Part shown: positions 15,001 to 21,629 of the stretch, piece by piece | How positions within the stretch are numbered: the first letter of the stretch is position 1 | Layout: each line of letters opens with the position of its first letter | Source: Lachnospiraceae bacterium | Lineage (GTDB): Bacteria; Bacillota; Clostridia; Lachnospirales; Lachnospiraceae | Assembly: GCA_017450065.1 (NCBI GenBank) | Contig: JAFSYI010000096.1 | Location: forward strand, 1-64,000 | Direction of reading: 5' to 3' | Length of the DNA: 64,000 nucleotides | The notes under the pieces: model-generated | What the model was told of the DNA's origin: nothing | Databases searched by the model: none | What the model saw: only the letters and a program-made list of their open reading frames with translations | Position numbers and translations under genes: made by a program

Positions 15001-18000
15001 CGAATTCCGCTCCCGCAAGAGCTTCCTTATTCTCCGCATCCTTCTTGACAAGCTTTCCGCCGCCAAGGATCAGTGTATCAACAGCTGTTCCGGCGTTAAC
15101 GGTCTTGGATACATTCTGCGCATCGATCGTAAATTCATATCTGGTTTCCCTGTCAAGTGCATATCCTGAAGGAGCCTCTACCTCCATGAAGTAATATGAA
15201 CCCCATTCAAGACCGTCAGCCTGTGCGTAACCGTCAGAACCGGTCACAAGCTCCTCGTAACCCTTAACGACCTTGTTACTCTTTGCGTCGTACAGTGCGA
15301 ATACGGCTCCGGCCAGAGGACTTTCATCCCCGGCTGCAACCTTCTTTATTATTGCACTGCCCTTAAGGGGCGTATTTACTATTGCGGAAAGACCGTTGAC
15401 CTTCTTCTCGATACCCGGAAGCGTAAGTGTCTGTCCGTTATTTGCTTCCGTGATCGTGAAGCCGTACATCTTTTCAGTATCGGCATTATAACCCGTCAGG
15501 GCATTTTCCTTAAAGTAGTATGTTCCGGCACCGAGTCCCTCAACGCTTACAATACCCTTATCATCGGAGCTTACCGTTGTCTGAGACTTATATTCGCCAT
15601 CAATGAGCTTAAACAGTGTAAAGGATACACCCTGAAGAGGTTCATCCTTATCATCCACCTTGATGAACCGGATATTGGCCTTAATAAGTGAATTCTCGAA
15701 ATCATACTCTGCCACCTGACCCTGTCTGGTGATCACGAATTCACGCGGTATATTAACAAGATTATATCCTTCCGGAGCCTTGACCTCGTATACTCTGTAG
15801 CTGCCGTAAGGAAGACCGGTAACGCTAAGGACACCATCCTTATCCGTATCCAGAGTCTGGGCTGTTCCCGACTTATCATACTTATAGCTGCCGCCCTTTC
15901 CGGAGGTAGTGATCTGTACCTCCTTTCCGTCAGCATCAACCGACATAAGCTTAAAGGACGCTCCTGCCAGTGACTTGCCGTCAGAATCCACCTTGTGAAG
16001 AAGCAGGCTTCCGTATATGCGTTCATTGCCTACCGCAATAACGTTTACATGAACTGTCTGACCGTCTGCCCTTTCTTCATCCGTAAGAGCTTTGACCGTA
16101 TTATCCGCATTGATGGTTACGGATGAAGTCTTCGCTGCATCACCCGAAGGAAGAACAAAGCCTTCAGGAGCACTGATCTCTATGAAGTAATAGGTTCCCC
16201 ACGGAAGACCGCTTACGTTTATCTCACCGTTTTCATCACAGGTGAAGGTTGTCTTATCATCGGGATAACGCTCACCATCCTTATACAGCTCGAATACCGC
16301 GCCTTCAAGAGTGTGACCCTCGCCATCGTTCTTTATAAGGCGGATCGCACCCGGAGTCTGCTTATTGTATATTGTATATTTCTCTGTAAGGTCGATAAGA
16401 AGATGTCCCTTATCAACTGTGAAAGGATAGCTTCCCGTATCAAGATCATAACCCTTGGGCGCACTGATCTCTCTTATTACATAGTCACCCCACTCAAGTC
16501 CGGTAAAGCTTAACTTTCCATCCTTATCGGTTATGCCTGTCTTTATGGCTTTGGTAAGATCGTCGGCACTGTACAGACCGAAGGTTGCTCCCTCAAGAGC
16601 GATCCCTGTATTCTCATCATACTTGATAAGGCTTACCTCACCCTTCTTCCTTGTATTCTCAGCGGTTACCCTTAATGCCTTGCTTGTATTCTCACTGATA
16701 CTGAAGCTGTACTTCTTTGAAGCATCAAAGCTGTATCCTTCCGGAGCAGAGATTTCAACAAAGTAGTAGCTGCCGAATTCAAGGGAGCCTATCATATCGG
16801 ATGTGATCATACCCTTTGAATCAGTGGTATAACTGCCCACCTTGCTTCCGTCATTCTTATACAGTTCAAAGACAGCTCCCTCTATTGCCGACGAATCTGC
16901 CTGATCAACCTTAAGCAGTTCCACGTAACCGCGGATCTTATCATTCTTTACGGTTACCTCTGCGGTTGCTCCGTTACTGCTTACATCAAAGGTATATTTA
17001 CCGTTATTTACAACGTAGCCTGCGGGTGTTTCCTCAGTAAAGTAATAGCCCGATCCGTAAGGAAGCCCGGTTACGTTTATTGTACCGTTCTTATCCGTAA
17101 CATAATCATTGGTCGCACCATCCGTACCGCCGGCCGCATAGGTATATACACCATTCTTAAGAACTGCGTATACCTCTTTTTCATTCACATCATAGAGATG
17201 GAAGGTTACGCCGGCCATGGCCTTACCTGTATTCTTATCCGATTTTACAAGCTTAACGCCGCCGCTTACAGGTATGTTTGATACATTGATCACATATACC
17301 GGATCCCCGGTAAGATCAATGACCGATCTGCTGGTGGTGTTATCGATCGTGAATGTACCTGTTGAAGATGATGTTCCCACATATCCCGAAGGAACAGTCT
17401 CTGTATATGTATAAGTTCCCCAGTCAAGATCGGTGAACTCAACGATACCGTTACTGTCTGTGATTCCCGTGAGTGTCTGGGTTGAATCCTTCTTTGACAG
17501 TGTAAAGGTCACACCCGAAAGAGGCTTCTCACCGCCTCCGATAAGCTCACTGTATTTCTTAACTATGCGAACCCTGAAAGGTATTCTCTTATTTAATACG
17601 GTATACGTTCCTTCATAAGAACCACTCTTCATTGATGCAGTGATAAGCGAGTTACTTACGGAATTGTTTACCACTCCCTTTGAGCCCACCGTGAATTTCA
17701 TTACTATATTCCCGCCGGTATAGCCGTAAGGACAGGTAACCTCTTCGATCGTATAATTACCGTAAGGAAGCCCGTCTACGCAGAGTGCTCCTTTACTTGT
17801 CGTAAGCCTTGAAGTACCCGATGCTGCGGTAGAGTATGTATATGCTCCGGCATCTCCGGTCACATATATAACATTTCCGCTGTCGGTATCCTTAAGGACG
17901 AATTCAGCCCCGTCAAGTACTGCCTTATTTGTGTAATCCTTCTTAAGAATATTGATCTTTCCGTTTGAATGCTTAACGTTAGTGATAGTAACATCCTTTG

Positions 18001-21000
18001 AAAGGGAAGCCACGCTGCTGTCACTTAACTTAAAGGTCTGTGTTCCGCCAACCACATCATATTCCGTTCCCGAACTAATTGCATTTCCCGATGCGTCAGT
18101 TTCGGTTACGGTATAGGTCCTGCCTGCCGGAAGAGGTGCAAACGTAATCGTCTCACCACCCTTTATCGCAACAGCCTTCTTAGTGGATGATTCGCTTCCG
18201 TTAACATTATAATAGGTAGTTTTGGACGAGCCTGTACCTGTTGTTGATGACAGGGTTACATAGAATACAGTTCCGTCATCTACGGCCTTACCGGCTTCAT
18301 CAACATATGACTTGGTAACCTTAAGCTGACCTGCCATTTTATTTGTAACGGTCACGGACTTGTCACCGTCAACGCCTATGGTAAAGCTCTGGTCTGCAGC
18401 TCCCGGCTTACAGGTCTTGGTTACGGATCCGTCAGAGTAGGTAACCTCATACTCGCGGCCGAAATCATCCGTTGCCTTACTCTTAACCTCGGTTACCGTG
18501 TAATCATCATACTCAAGTCCGTCTATCTTCTTTGCGGTGCCTGCCGCCAAAACGACTTCACTGTAATCCTTGTCAAAGTAGCCCTTTGACTCATTGTAGT
18601 ATTCACCGTCACCGTTCTGAACAGTTACATAGAAGGTCTTTACAGCCGAATCCGAAGGAACAACCTTCTTAAGCAGAGTTATTGAACCGCGCTCTATTAT
18701 CACCTGGTTATTGAATACCGCTTCACTTACCTTATTTCTGTCCACACATACATCCGACGGGTTGTTTGAACTGCCGGATACCTTGTAATAAGTCTCCGTG
18801 GTCTTCTGGCTGATGGTGTATCCGGTATTTACGTTTTCAACCTTTACGGCAACAATGTACTGTGTATTGTCATAAACGAATTTACCGTTTCCCGTTGACT
18901 CGGTGATCCTGAAATAATGCATACCTGCATCAGACTGTCCGAAAGGAATACTGTCAAATGCAACAAGGCTTCCATTATTCTTAACTGTCTGAAGTGTCTC
19001 AAATGCTCCGTTCTTATATTCTTCGAGTCTGAATTCAAATACCTGGTCGGAAGCCGGTGTAGCACCGTCAACCGTCTTCTTTGCCCTGAAGCCTGCGGAA
19101 GATCCCTCGAACTTCTTGCCGTTATACGGCCACATATGTCCTTCAAACCTGTCACTGTGGAACTTCTTTGCTATTACACAGCCGTTAAAGTTACCGCCGG
19201 TGGCGAAATCCACATATGCATTGGGAGCAACTATATGTCCGAAATGAGCCCAGTACTTAAGAGTTATGTTCTTTGTATTGGGGAATACAAAAACTACGCT
19301 CGAGTATTTACCGAACTCAATTGATTCTACTCTGTTTCCGTTGAATGTAACCTCGGGAAAACCGTCAATGTCTTCCGGGGAGGTAACGATAAGCACCGTA
19401 TCTATTGCGGATTCAATATCGGCACCGTAGATATTTATCTTGCTTATTCCCGAAAGTGAACTTAAGGTATAAGTGCTTCCGGAACTGATATTCAGTGTAC
19501 CGTTATCGATATAGTAAGGATCGCCCGATTTCTTGTTCTTGTCTATCGTGTAATCGGACTGTATCCCGTTTACTTCCTGCTTGATGCTGTTAAATGCAGC
19601 ATTAAAGTCAATATAATCATCGGTATAATATACACCCTTTACGTAGTTTATACCGTGCTGTCCACCGTTTATACCATAGGTGTAGTAGCCGTTTGCCTGC
19701 GTTCCGGCCTGATAGTATACACCGTGTCTTGTATTGTCCTTACCAAGGAAGAAGTAATCTCCACCGGTAGTATCAAACCAGTCGCCGGCTTCGAAGTTGC
19801 CCTTGATATAACTGTTTCCGTTATACATGGCATCGTGATGACCCCACCACTGAATGTGAGCATTTCCGCCTGCCGCGATGGGACCTATCGTATGGTTCCT
19901 GTCATCGACATCACCCTCAACAAACATGTTGTAGCTGTTCAGGATATAGCCAAGTGAATATGAACCGCCGTCACCGAGGAATGTACGGTTTGAAATATAC
20001 TGTGCCGTAGCAACCGTCGAGAAGCTTTCAAGGCTTACCGTAACCTCCTGTACTTCTCCGTCCTTATTGGTCACCACATCATCGGTAACCTCTTCCATCG
20101 ACTTAATGTTGCCCTTTTCATCCTCGTTGAAGTGGAAGGTCTTAACATCTTCCACCGTTGCTTCCGGCGCCACCTCAGCCTTTGCCTTATATACTATGTT
20201 TACATCCACGGGATTGGCAGGCTCGATCTCCTCACCGTCAAGAGTGAATGTAATATCGTAAACGTAAATATTCTCTATCAGAAGACTGCTGTCTTTATTC
20301 TCTGCATAAATACTGTCATATACCTCCTGAAGCTTTTCGGGGGCATTCTCCTCCGTAAGCTCAACTGCCTTAAGCACAGCCTCATCGGGAAGATCCGTGG
20401 GATCCTTAAGCGTTACGGTGATTGCTACCTTCGAATCCTCATACTTATATATTCTCTTCTCAGCATCAATGCCGTTTTCCGAAATGCTGTTTTCAGAAAG
20501 GGTCTCATCATCGCCTTCGCCCTTCTTTACAACTATGCCAACAGCTCCGTTTGCAATCGAATCAACGGAGTACTCTGCTGTGATGTCTTCTACATTTTCG
20601 CCTTTTATATATAAAGTAAATGCTTCATTATTAAGTCCTGAGAGACGGATGCCTGTTGATGTCCCGGAGAGAGACGGGACAACGCCGCCCTGTACAGCCC
20701 TGCCGTTGCACAGAACATCTGCATCTGTTTTGATATGTATGCCGTAATATGCATTCTTGGGAAGAGCCTGTCCGTCAAGAGTTATGTTTATATCCTCATA
20801 ACCCGAGCCGCTTATCTCTTTTCCGTCAGATGTTACCTTAAGGGATTTCTCTGCGGCAGGCGCATCCTTTGAAATAAGAGTGATCTGAGGATATCCGTCA
20901 CTCCTTTTCCTGTATTCAACGCTCATCCCCTCCGAAAGGGAGCCTGCTTTAAATACTGCCTGTTCGCCCTGCAGACCCGTAATATAATATATACCGCTGT

Positions 21001-21481
21001 TCTTCTTATACAGTGTTTTACCGAGAACACTCTCATAATCAATAGAAGAGCTTCCCGAAATCGACAGTTCAAATGAATCCTTACCGTTCATCTGATCGGT
21101 ATTGATATATAGGGTGGTTTCATTCTCACCCTTTATTTCTATCCTGTCGTTGTAAGCGGTTACACTTCCGTCATCATTTTGAGCGGAGGTATCCTCACTT
21201 AACTCCTCGCCGATATTTATATCAACCTCTTTCGACGGTTCATCTGCGGCAAGCACGTCATCCTGACTGCTTCCGGTATCCTCCGTCAGCGTTGTCTGTG
21301 GATCCGGAACATCCGTTTCCGGTATCTCACTGCTCTGCGGTTCTTCTGTAAGAACAGATTCTTCCGCCGTGATCAGCATGTCGCCTGTTACACTTGCCAT
21401 GACACTGCAGGTATTCTCCACAAGCATCGCAACAAGAGCTATCATGGCTACGATTGACTTAAACAGCTTTCTTCTCTTCAT
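1..21481 (-). CDS. Giant SpaA/Cna_B-repeat surface adhesin (3' end outside window)
   Basis: An open frame of at least 7160 codons starts at ATG 21481 behind AAAGGAGAG and runs off the left edge; I followed it through the whole region and met no stop. Residues 1-30 are a signal peptide (MKRRKLFKS, hydrophobic core, VMAS), followed by an acidic Ser/Thr/Glu-rich stretch. Residues about 495-790 resemble a choice-of-anchor-A adhesin head (YNMFVEGDVDD, IAAGGNAHI, VAPNAYVDF, GCVIAKKF, GHMWPYNG). About 790-900 resembles a streptococcal pilin isopeptide-linkage domain. From about 900 on come some 55 modules of about 107 residues with the SpaA/Cna_B pattern: an early Lys in LxKxD, GAxFxLY, then WGxYYFxExxAPxGY carrying the Glu, and a terminal VxN. 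Known families of this type form Lys-Asn isopeptide bonds; function here (adhesion, cell-wall display) is inferred. A sortase motif would lie beyond the window. Confidence 0.93.
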   Translation of the reverse strand, partial: MKRRKLFKSIVAMIALVAMLVENTCSVMASVTGDMLITAEESVLTEEPQSSEIPETDVPDPQTTLTEDTGSSQDDVLAADEPSKEVDINIGEELSEDTSAQNDDGSVTAYNDRIEIKGENETTLYINTDQMNGKDSFELSISGSSSIDYESVLGKTLYKKNSGIYYITGLQGEQAVFKAGSLSEGMSVEYRKRSDGYPQITLISKDAPAAEKSLKVTSDGKEISGSGYEDINITLDGQALPKNAYYGIHIKTDADVLCNGRAVQGGVVPSLSGTSTGIRLSGLNNEAFTLYIKGENVEDITAEYSVDSIANGAVGIVVKKGEGDDETLSENSISENGIDAEKRIYKYEDSKVAITVTLKDPTDLPDEAVLKAVELTEENAPEKLQEVYDSIYAENKDSSLLIENIYVYDITFTLDGEEIEPANPVDVNIVYKAKAEVAPEATVEDVKTFHFNEDEKGNIKSMEEVTDDVVTNKDGEVQEVTVSLESFSTVATAQYISNRTFLGDGGSYSLGYILNSYNMFVEGDVDDRNHTIGPIAAGGNAHIQWWGHHDAMYNGNSYIKGNFEAGDWFDTTGGDYFFLGKDNTRHGVYYQAGTQANGYYTYGINGGQHGINYVKGVYYTDDYIDFNAAFNSIKQEVNGIQSDYTIDKNKKSGDPYYIDNGTLNISSGSTYTLSSLSGISKINIYGADIESAIDTVLIVTSPEDIDGFPEVTFNGNRVESIEFGKYSSVVFVFPNTKNITLKYWAHFGHIVAPNAYVDFATGGNFNGCVIAKKFHSDRFEGHMWPYNGKKFEGSSAGFRAKKTVDGATPASDQVFEFRLEEYKNGAFETLQTVKNNGSLVAFDSIPFGQSDAGMHYFRITESTGNGKFVYDNTQYIVAVKVENVNTGYTISQKTTETYYKVSGSSNNPSDVCVDRNKVSEAVFNNQVIIERGSITLLKKVVPSDSAVKTFYVTVQNGDGEYYNESKGYFDKDYSEVVLAAGTAKKIDGLEYDDYTVTEVKSKATDDFGREYEVTYSDGSVTKTCKPGAADQSFTIGVDGDKSVTVTNKMAGQLKVTKSYVDEAGKAVDDGTVFYVTLSSTTGTGSSKTTYYNVNGSESSTKKAVAIKGGETITFAPLPAGRTYTVTETDASGNAISSGTEYDVVGGTQTFKLSDSSVASLSKDVTITNVKHSNGKINILKKDYTNKAVLDGAEFVLKDTDSGNVIYVTGDAGAYTYSTAASGTSRLTTSKGALCVDGLPYGNYTIEEVTCPYGYTGGNIVMKFTVGSKGVVNNSVSNSLITASMKSGSYEGTYTVLNKRIPFRVRIVKKYSELIGGGEKPLSGVTFTLSKKDSTQTLTGITDSNGIVEFTDLDWGTYTYTETVPSGYVGTSSSTGTFTIDNTTSRSVIDLTGDPVYVINVSNIPVSGGVKLVKSDKNTGKAMAGVTFHLYDVNEKEVYAVLKNGVYTYAAGGTDGATNDYVTDKNGTINVTGLPYGSGYYFTEETPAGYVVNNGKYTFDVSSNGATAEVTVKNDKIRGYVELLKVDQADSSAIEGAVFELYKNDGSKVGSYTTDSKGMITSDMIGSLEFGSYYFVEISAPEGYSFDASKKYSFSISENTSKALRVTAENTRKKGEVSLIKYDENTGIALEGATFGLYSADDLTKAIKTGITDKDGKLSFTGLEWGDYVIREISAPKGYDLDTGSYPFTVDKGHLLIDLTEKYTIYNKQTPGAIRLIKNDGEGHTLEGAVFELYKDGERYPDDKTTFTCDENGEINVSGLPWGTYYFIEISAPEGFVLPSGDAAKTSSVTINADNTVKALTDEERADGQTVHVNVIAVGNERIYGSLLLHKVDSDGKSLAGASFKLMSVDADGKEVQITTSGKGGSYKYDKSGTAQTLDTDKDGVLSVTGLPYGSYRVYEVKAPEGYNLVNIPREFVITRQGQVAEYDFENSLIKANIRFIKVDDKDEPLQGVSFTLFKLIDGEYKSQTTVSSDDKGIVSVEGLGAGTYYFKENALTGYNADTEKMYGFTITEANNGQTLTLPGIEKKVNGLSAIVNTPLKGSAIIKKVAAGDESPLAGAVFALYDAKSNKVVKGYEELVTGSDGYAQADGLEWGSYYFMEVEAPSGYALDRETRYEFTIDAQNVSKTVNAGTAVDTLILGGGKLVKKDAENKEALAGAEFELYGPDGRVVKNYESIKSDENGLVTTKADLNVGTYYFVETRAPEGYELDKDTKYYFTVDQSNMGQIVEANAEGRKDNTAYDNRLKGKAELFKYTENGTDIIGLEGAQFELKIKGSRLLGLIESETTIGTYTTDEKGMIVVKDLEWGEYSFVEIKAPTGYDRNETPIDFTIDAKHLDYSGSTKLSLNNTPGKGSIQLIKKDENTGNTLAGAAFKLWQEADGVTKQIINTGSPDGLFTTNSEGQITVTGLDWGTYYFEEITAPAGYILPADRMSGKAILNKDNIEASVKTPEVITMLNGKALGSMQLIKQNEDGTVVLKDAVFEIYSDANYKNKVYAEDKGNAAYYFSDSKTGTVSEFVTGNEGSFTLDGIPVGTYYIKEVKAPEGYIITVENAGRFTIDEQNTEDNRQNVNLKIVYVKDQRIKGYVELNKYDSEDSEVKLNGVGFDLFKVTGGNEDEKIGHFETVDGKIAKDTIGALEYGDYYFTETATAEGYTFSSEPISFSIREQDKVITLKAVNDRLKGKVVFEKYNSDRTKKLDGAEYELWLTNPEDTVGRIAGLFGKDDRKVGTYTTSGGGLISVEDLAWGTYYFVETKAPVGYVLDKETKYYFTIDADNLEADLTGAKGATDKEEHGAIRLVKDDGEGHTLAGAGFILFKDGERYPDEDTVYTTDNTGSILISDLPYGTYYFEEISVPDGFVLPAGDAAKTKPVTINETNSASSVDVNVIPVSNEKIYGSLKLRKVDADKNELSGAEFYIVKFEDGTEKNIALKGSDGSYSFDKETETVKERQTLTTNGAYLSVTDLPFGTYRVYESKAPKGYNRIETPFEFNVDIQGKEITHDFENSLIQAGVEFLKTDENGKVLEGAVFTLYKKNGTGEPVNLGTVTSNVNGRVFKNGLGAGEYYFEETVPPTGYIKSDKQYSFAITAEDNNKVVTLNLAEADGEQDGLAVVVNTARKGSIAIEKKDETNKEALDGAEFYLKDDDTDALIYVKGSAGSYTYTTDTQGVSILTTQGGRLAVSELPYGNYRIEEITYPYGYLDSDIEMKFSIGTEGVVNRSVSNKLIVASMQRGEYEGTYTVYNKRIPFRVRILKKYDPLLSDKQKALEGVTFTLKKDGSEQIWTAVTGKDGVAEFDALEWGTYTYTETVPTGYVGTESSTGSFTVDSNTDKSLIDFTGTPVFVVNVDNTPVSGGVKLVKSDRNTQEVMSGVGFRLYNAGGNPVYAVLTNGVYAYASSDTEGAVSEYTTDSKGEIHVSGLPYGSDYYFVEITPAGYIVNNNKYSFDVKDNGAEAEVTVKNDKIRGYVELLKKDKTNGSALAGAEFKLYKADGTEIGSYTTDDNGVITADKIGALEYGSYYFAEVSAPDGYIFDKEAKYEFEIKNNTSDPIKIEVENEREKGRVSLIKYDKDTGIALKGATFGLFRATDLENPVATGVTDKNGRLAFTGLNWIDYVIRELEAPKGYDLDETEYGFTVDGSHLVIDLTEKYTIYNKQTPGAIRLVKNDGEGHTLEGAVFELYKDGERYPDSDITYTCDENGAIFVDDLPWGEYYFIETVAPEGFVLPEGDAARTSSVIINADTTKAALTAEEKANGETVHVNLIVVGNEKIYGELELHKVDSDRKSLAGATFRLYSVTTEAGKDTETEVTTTGQAGVYEYALSGTAMELETDADGVLSVKGLPYGNYLIREEKAPEGYNRDENPKFFKIQKQAYKEVMEFENSLVKANVKFVKVDNNDKPLEGVAFLLSKQIDGVRMNQTLAVSDSKGIVEFKGLGTGTYYIEEQPLTGYAENKELYGFTITAENNGQTLTLPGIEKKIDGYSAIVNTPLKGTAVIKKVVKGETTPLAGAVFALYDAKSNKAVEGYGALITGEDGYAKAEELEWGSYYFKEVKAPEGYALDTETKYGFEINAQNVTATVDAGTAEDEIILGGGKLVKKDAESKEVLAGAEFALYTGDGEAVKNYERIVSDAEGLVTTKGDLNIGTYYFVETKAPEGYDADDSRYYFTIDQSNMGTIVEANAESRKDNTAYNYRKPGQAELLKYAVGDAGREGLAGAQFELHKKGKILGIFNKDDVVGIYTTDENGIIRAEQLEWGDYFFTETVAPEGYDKVDTPVEFTIDAEHLDFTGSLKFEMPNGPSRGSIQLIKVDEQTGNRLVGAFFKLWRDNDGVKTQIVNAETPDGLYETDSNGQITVKDLEWGTYYFEETAAPAGYVLPENRFTESKTIDRENVAASVNTPLIITMLNSREYGSVELIKTNEDGTVVLEGAVFEIYSDAAYTDRVFATDGGNGNYVYSSDKKGAVSEYVTNGEGSLRVDGIPVGTYYVKEVKAPEGYLITVENAGMFTIDERNTPDNRQTVNVKTICIKDKRIKGFVELVKIDKNDDENKLNDVEFELYRVINKDSASASTEKVGSYKTVNGMISKDRIGELEYGDYYFKETVAIPGYELNEEQYEFSISEQDKLIEITAENVRKLGKVKFEKYNSDRSRKLDGAVFELYSSNPSGIIQRISEIFGNNEHKVGEYTTKDGGQIFVDNLEWGNYFFKEIKAPAGYVLDENAVYRFTIGADSLEADLTGDRGAVNKEEPGAIRLIKDDGEGHTLAGADFVLYKDGELYPDADTVYTTGDKGEITVENLPFGTYYFREISAPKGFVLPEGDAANSNTVVIDETNTRSAVEVNIIPVSNEKIYGNLSIVKMDGNNNELTGAEFKLVKYEDNSEMNVKVTGEAGHYTYDRTAGFLSVPQTLETDGARLSVTGLPYGTYRLYETKAPEGFKKVDSPYEFSIDAQGKEISHEFDNTLIQANVEFVKADADGRPLEGAVFSLIRVKDGNETDLGTVTSGSDGKIVKKGLGAGDYYFIEKEAPEGYEPSDNRYSFKITPADNGKTVTLDNADINKNGNAMVINTPKKGSVRLKKVIKGTNDGLEGAVFDLYKKGDSAAIRKDLVSDENGYVRAGELEWGTYYFKETKAPDGYVLDEDSTYSFEINAKNVSKEITVDLNGDELRVENAQILGQAKLVKQDSVTGEPVQGAVFTLYSAKDDKAVEGYEEITSDAKGVIITGKDLKAGNYYFKEKTPAPGYEINEDKYSFTISQDNMDKVVSAGQNGKALNTPLKGRVEIFKYTDSADGLTQTGLAGAEFTLYREESLLGINYFKEGQVYTTGADGTITVTDLLWGNYKFVETKAPAGYVIDRTELTFTISATQLDYTGEYRLSLKNEADKGKIGLIKYYAIDGENKGTLEGASFKLWRIDGTEAVQIANNTADGLYVTNKEGRITVTDLEWGSYCFEEISAPDGYAMPDNRRSDTITLNAQNVEESIKSPLTVPMTNDKIYGNVELIKVDDATPANPLAGAVFSLFTENGDKVYVTGKDGVYSYSEKTADTAMTTPENGKITVMQLPYGSYYFVETDAPEGYLVNNEHINFTIEVNQAADAEARVSKTCINASVRAAVSFLKADTDKDTPLEGAVFTLYKAGAGENGSDLEISDVKSDEYGRVTYGNLGVGSYYFREKSTPEDAYKLSTVRYTFTVTGEDNGKTLSLDNVPVNVVINYPKYGSVRLQKFYSVNGSREGTLEGAVFALYRIDEEGNEEFIKDYVSGSAGIIGVRNLEWGSYYFIEKSAPAGYVFDENRKYSFRIDQENVTQVQLVEADNPRQTGSVELEKIDSVDNKPLDGVVFELYKDWGKSTQSLVGTLTTENGRAERQGLLWGDYTLIEKSPITGYVLNETPYRFTIDGDNLTASFTGVDAIKNDRVRGYVELLKKNSETKAPMSDVVFELYKGTESNSKYVASYITNANGKLADETGSEKIGPLDFGEYYFKEVTPTGYVPNEDVITFKIDTNGQTVSFTDNKTVFNTPENGAVILRKTDENGAPLAGAQFTLYATTPKTIGQTLSSLFSDSYEYGTYTTNENGEIRVNGLDWDNYFFIETKAPKGYEIIEPGKKYEFTIDAQSTKTAIELGTIVNKRQTGTLELTKLDDETHRALEGAQFKLFRTENGVDTDVSAQYGASSGVFSTASSGKITISNVEWGSYYFLETAVPEGYEALPEDTQVRSATLTIDANNADAKTNVMQPQSTSMYNRKGYGYVSLKKVFEGTQPASPAGVEFVLINDTKSEKVGTYKTNDEGIITADVIGRLTYGDYHFEETHVPSGISYAVSKFRLAFTIDKSNTMEEPIEFTFVNSEITASAKFVKVDADSGNAIAGIKFNVYRKGNDEIPVTSVTGDASGVVMAEHLTMGDYYFLEDSASAALAGYVADGTRYEFSITENDRPVKDEDGRITEKTVPVYAEGTKTEITTVPNTKGKGSISLIKLGRQLSGSQVQLDVSDAMFELYKDGELYMAADKVAEYVNGQSLVINDLPWGTYYFKELKAPAGYALPAVDAARTNSVTLDGTTVNGSITTPLVCQMSDDSIRVYISKREIGGSDELAGATLQVYEVDEKGNRSEKPVFEWVSGTTPKLIETTVTGTSDSGNGENNDKENGTKGFEAGKTYLLHEDTSPIGYNLTTDITFTVNEDGTVTTNARTSGSTNGMTIIMEDAAINVSISKKEMGSDAELSGARLRILDGEEIIESWVSTGKPHTIAAVLEVGRSYTLEEAEPPKGYYTAEPITFMVKGNGTIQITQDASASAEAGVKESASGNEATLTMYDRPIRVEISKKRLSGGADDYVAGAELALYEQAGSDYTQIFSWISPADGAVLINYGLLQVGKRYKVVETKAPAGYVKADDLYFTVKDYSEFEKTDANGMVTQSVDMFDASVKAVISKQVITGGDELPGATLQIIDETGRVVLEFVSGEKQTLITPVSEESMLSPEEKAAYAKYNVIYGTRLEAGKSYILREITAPYGYAMAEDISFKVDEQGNTIPAPIVMKDKPLEIMLSKKDISDGSYLSGASLELYNEAKEKVAEWISSDKPVLFSTRKIDAAEAARYAEVKAVRLPEGRYILHEAAAPEGYALAEDVVINIDDTCVVSDNGEVREETMYDYKEGKTVILGTKEWIEPRDTYGNIAPDYSYPDITIELYR
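6303..12140 (-). repeat. 18-domain adhesin super-repeat, copy 2 (C-terminal copy)
   Basis: This stretch of the adhesin gene holds 18 SpaA-like modules in the same order as the adjoining copy at 12141-17965. Matching landmarks sit 5824-5844 bases apart all along it, for example the GAG-type module near 6430 versus 12268, the LNVGTYYF-type module near 9035 versus 14866 and the CPYGY/YPYGY-type module near 11900 versus 17720. DNA identity is partial and protein identity moderate, so the duplication is old. Boundaries are approximate. Confidence 0.8.
12141..17965 (-). repeat. 18-domain adhesin super-repeat, copy 1 (N-terminal copy)
   Basis: This is the N-terminal copy of the 18-module unit. In protein order the modules carry distinctive signatures: PYGNYTIEE, WGTYTYTETVP, PYGSGYYFTEE, FGSYYFVE, WGDYVIRE, PWGTYYFIE, PYGSYRVYE, GAGTYYFKE, WGSYYFME, NVGTYYFVE, WGEYSFVE, WGTYYFEE, PVGTYYIKE, YGDYYFTE, WGTYYFVE, PYGTYYFEE, PFGTYRVYE and GAGEYYFEE. 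The same series restarts in copy 2. Within the unit, modules 6-8 and 16-18 are themselves similar, pointing to an older internal duplication. Confidence 0.8.
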
Positions 21482-21502
21482 TTTTCTCTCCTTTGAAATA
21501 TA

Positions 21503-21538
21503 TCATAAGGGGTACCGCTTGCGGTGGATTCCTTATGA
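21503..21538 (-). promoter_or_regulatory. Leader hairpin just upstream of the adhesin RBS
   Basis: TCATAAGG (21503-21510) pairs with CCTTATGA (21531-21538), and inside it ACCGC pairs with GCGGT around a TT loop. The helix ends about 10 bases before the AAAGGAGAG ribosome binding site of the adhesin. Its position fits control of translation initiation or transcript stability; the function is inferred. Confidence 0.5.
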
Positions 21539-21629
21539 TGAATCTCATTTCTAATAATCCGCTTTACACTATTGCATTTGTCATAAGAGTCCCAGGCTCT
21601 TTTGACGGTTGACAAATTATGTAACTGTT

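Noticed and set aside
1-21481. Many open frames of 60-270 codons on the plus strand and other minus frames.
   Set aside because: They are shadows of the adhesin frame: they repeat with its modules, lack ribosome binding sites and give no recognisable proteins.
1-21481. Periodic DNA repeats that could suggest a CRISPR or satellite array.
   Set aside because: The repeats are about 320 bases long, diverged, and in frame with protein modules; no short identical repeats with unique spacers.
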